In this document: positions 42,624 through 42,693 of the stretch, piece by piece
Layout of the letters: each line of letters starts with the position of its first letter
Position numbering within the stretch: position 1 is the stretch's first letter
NCBI GenBank assembly: GCA_011523305.1
Contig: WTHB01000079.1
Location: 1-42,693, forward strand
Reading direction: 5' to 3'
Length of the DNA stretch: 42,693 nt
From: Planctomycetaceae bacterium
Lineage (GTDB): Bacteria; Planctomycetota; Planctomycetia; Pirellulales; UBA1268
The notes under the pieces: model-generated
Told to the model about the DNA's origin: nothing
Database searches by the model: none
The model's input: the letters and a program-made list of their open reading frames with translations, nothing else
Program-made: the position numbers and the translations under genes

Positions 42624-42693
42624 AGCAAACTGTGGCCATAGTCTGCCGCCGCTTGGATGCGGCGATCGGCAATCCCGAAAACCCTCGGCGTTT
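42624..42693. repeat. Hairpin-rich dispersed repeat, copy 2 (runs off the window)
   Basis: 65 of 70 bases are identical to 24841-24910 and in the same orientation; differences cluster at 42628 and 42635-42637, plus one base in the last loop. The CGCCGC/GCGGCG hairpin is intact and the first hairpin has one mismatch. The third stem begins (CCCGAAAAC) but its right arm is cut by the window edge. Its loop reads CTCGG where copy 1 reads CTTGG. Confidence 0.72.

Overview
The window is one stretch of a GC-rich bacterial chromosome, almost certainly from the phylum Planctomycetota and probably Pirellulales-like. The evidence is a DUF1549/DUF1553 gene followed by a DUF1501 gene, a Minf_1886-type (planctomycete/verrucomicrobial) protein, a TIGR03009-like secreted protein, a large membrane pyrophosphatase, and a single fused S10-spc-alpha ribosomal cluster that lacks rpmD and infA. 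No rRNA, tRNA, CRISPR array, insertion sequence or prophage was seen. Species cannot be given from sequence alone.

Left part (1-8.1 kb, minus strand): gyrA, ugd, hppA and tgt run in one direction. gyrA and hppA each have a recognisable sigma70-like promoter; ugd follows gyrA closely, and tgt overlaps the end of hppA. From 8.2 to 12.9 kb, on the plus strand, lies a tightly overlapping three-gene glycosylation unit: two GT-C (ArnT/GT39-83-like) membrane glycosyltransferases and one GtrB/DPM1-like polyprenyl-phosphate sugar synthase that may charge their lipid donor.

Middle part (12.9-24.7 kb, minus strand): a secreted glutathione peroxidase; then pckA preceded by a small lineage-specific unit (Minf_1886 protein, a 31-residue putative membrane peptide, and a four-helix membrane protein); a TIGR03009-like exported protein; speA-nadE, arranged nearly end to end; and the DUF1553-DUF1501 pair of exported planctomycete proteins.

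Right part (25-42.3 kb, minus strand): one long ribosomal cluster read rpsJ-rplC-rplD-rplW-rplB-rpsS-rplV-rpsC-rplP-rpmC-rpsQ-rplN-rplX-rplE-rpsN-rpsH-rplF-rplR-rpsE-rplO-secY-adk-map-rpmJ-rpsM-rpsK-rpsD-rpoA-rplQ. It starts from a good promoter 230 bases before rpsJ. Structured gaps lie before rplC, secY, rpsM and rpsK. The rpsC and rplP reading frames overlap by 62 bases.

The most unexpected non-coding signal is a 70-base, hairpin-rich element present twice in the same orientation (65 of 70 bases identical). One copy lies just past rplQ and the other upstream of rpsJ, so they bracket the whole ribosomal cluster. I see no obviously new defence or metabolic system. The best candidates for undescribed biology are this repeat, the structured leader before rpsM, the small membrane ORF, and the lineage-specific insertions in HppA and L17.
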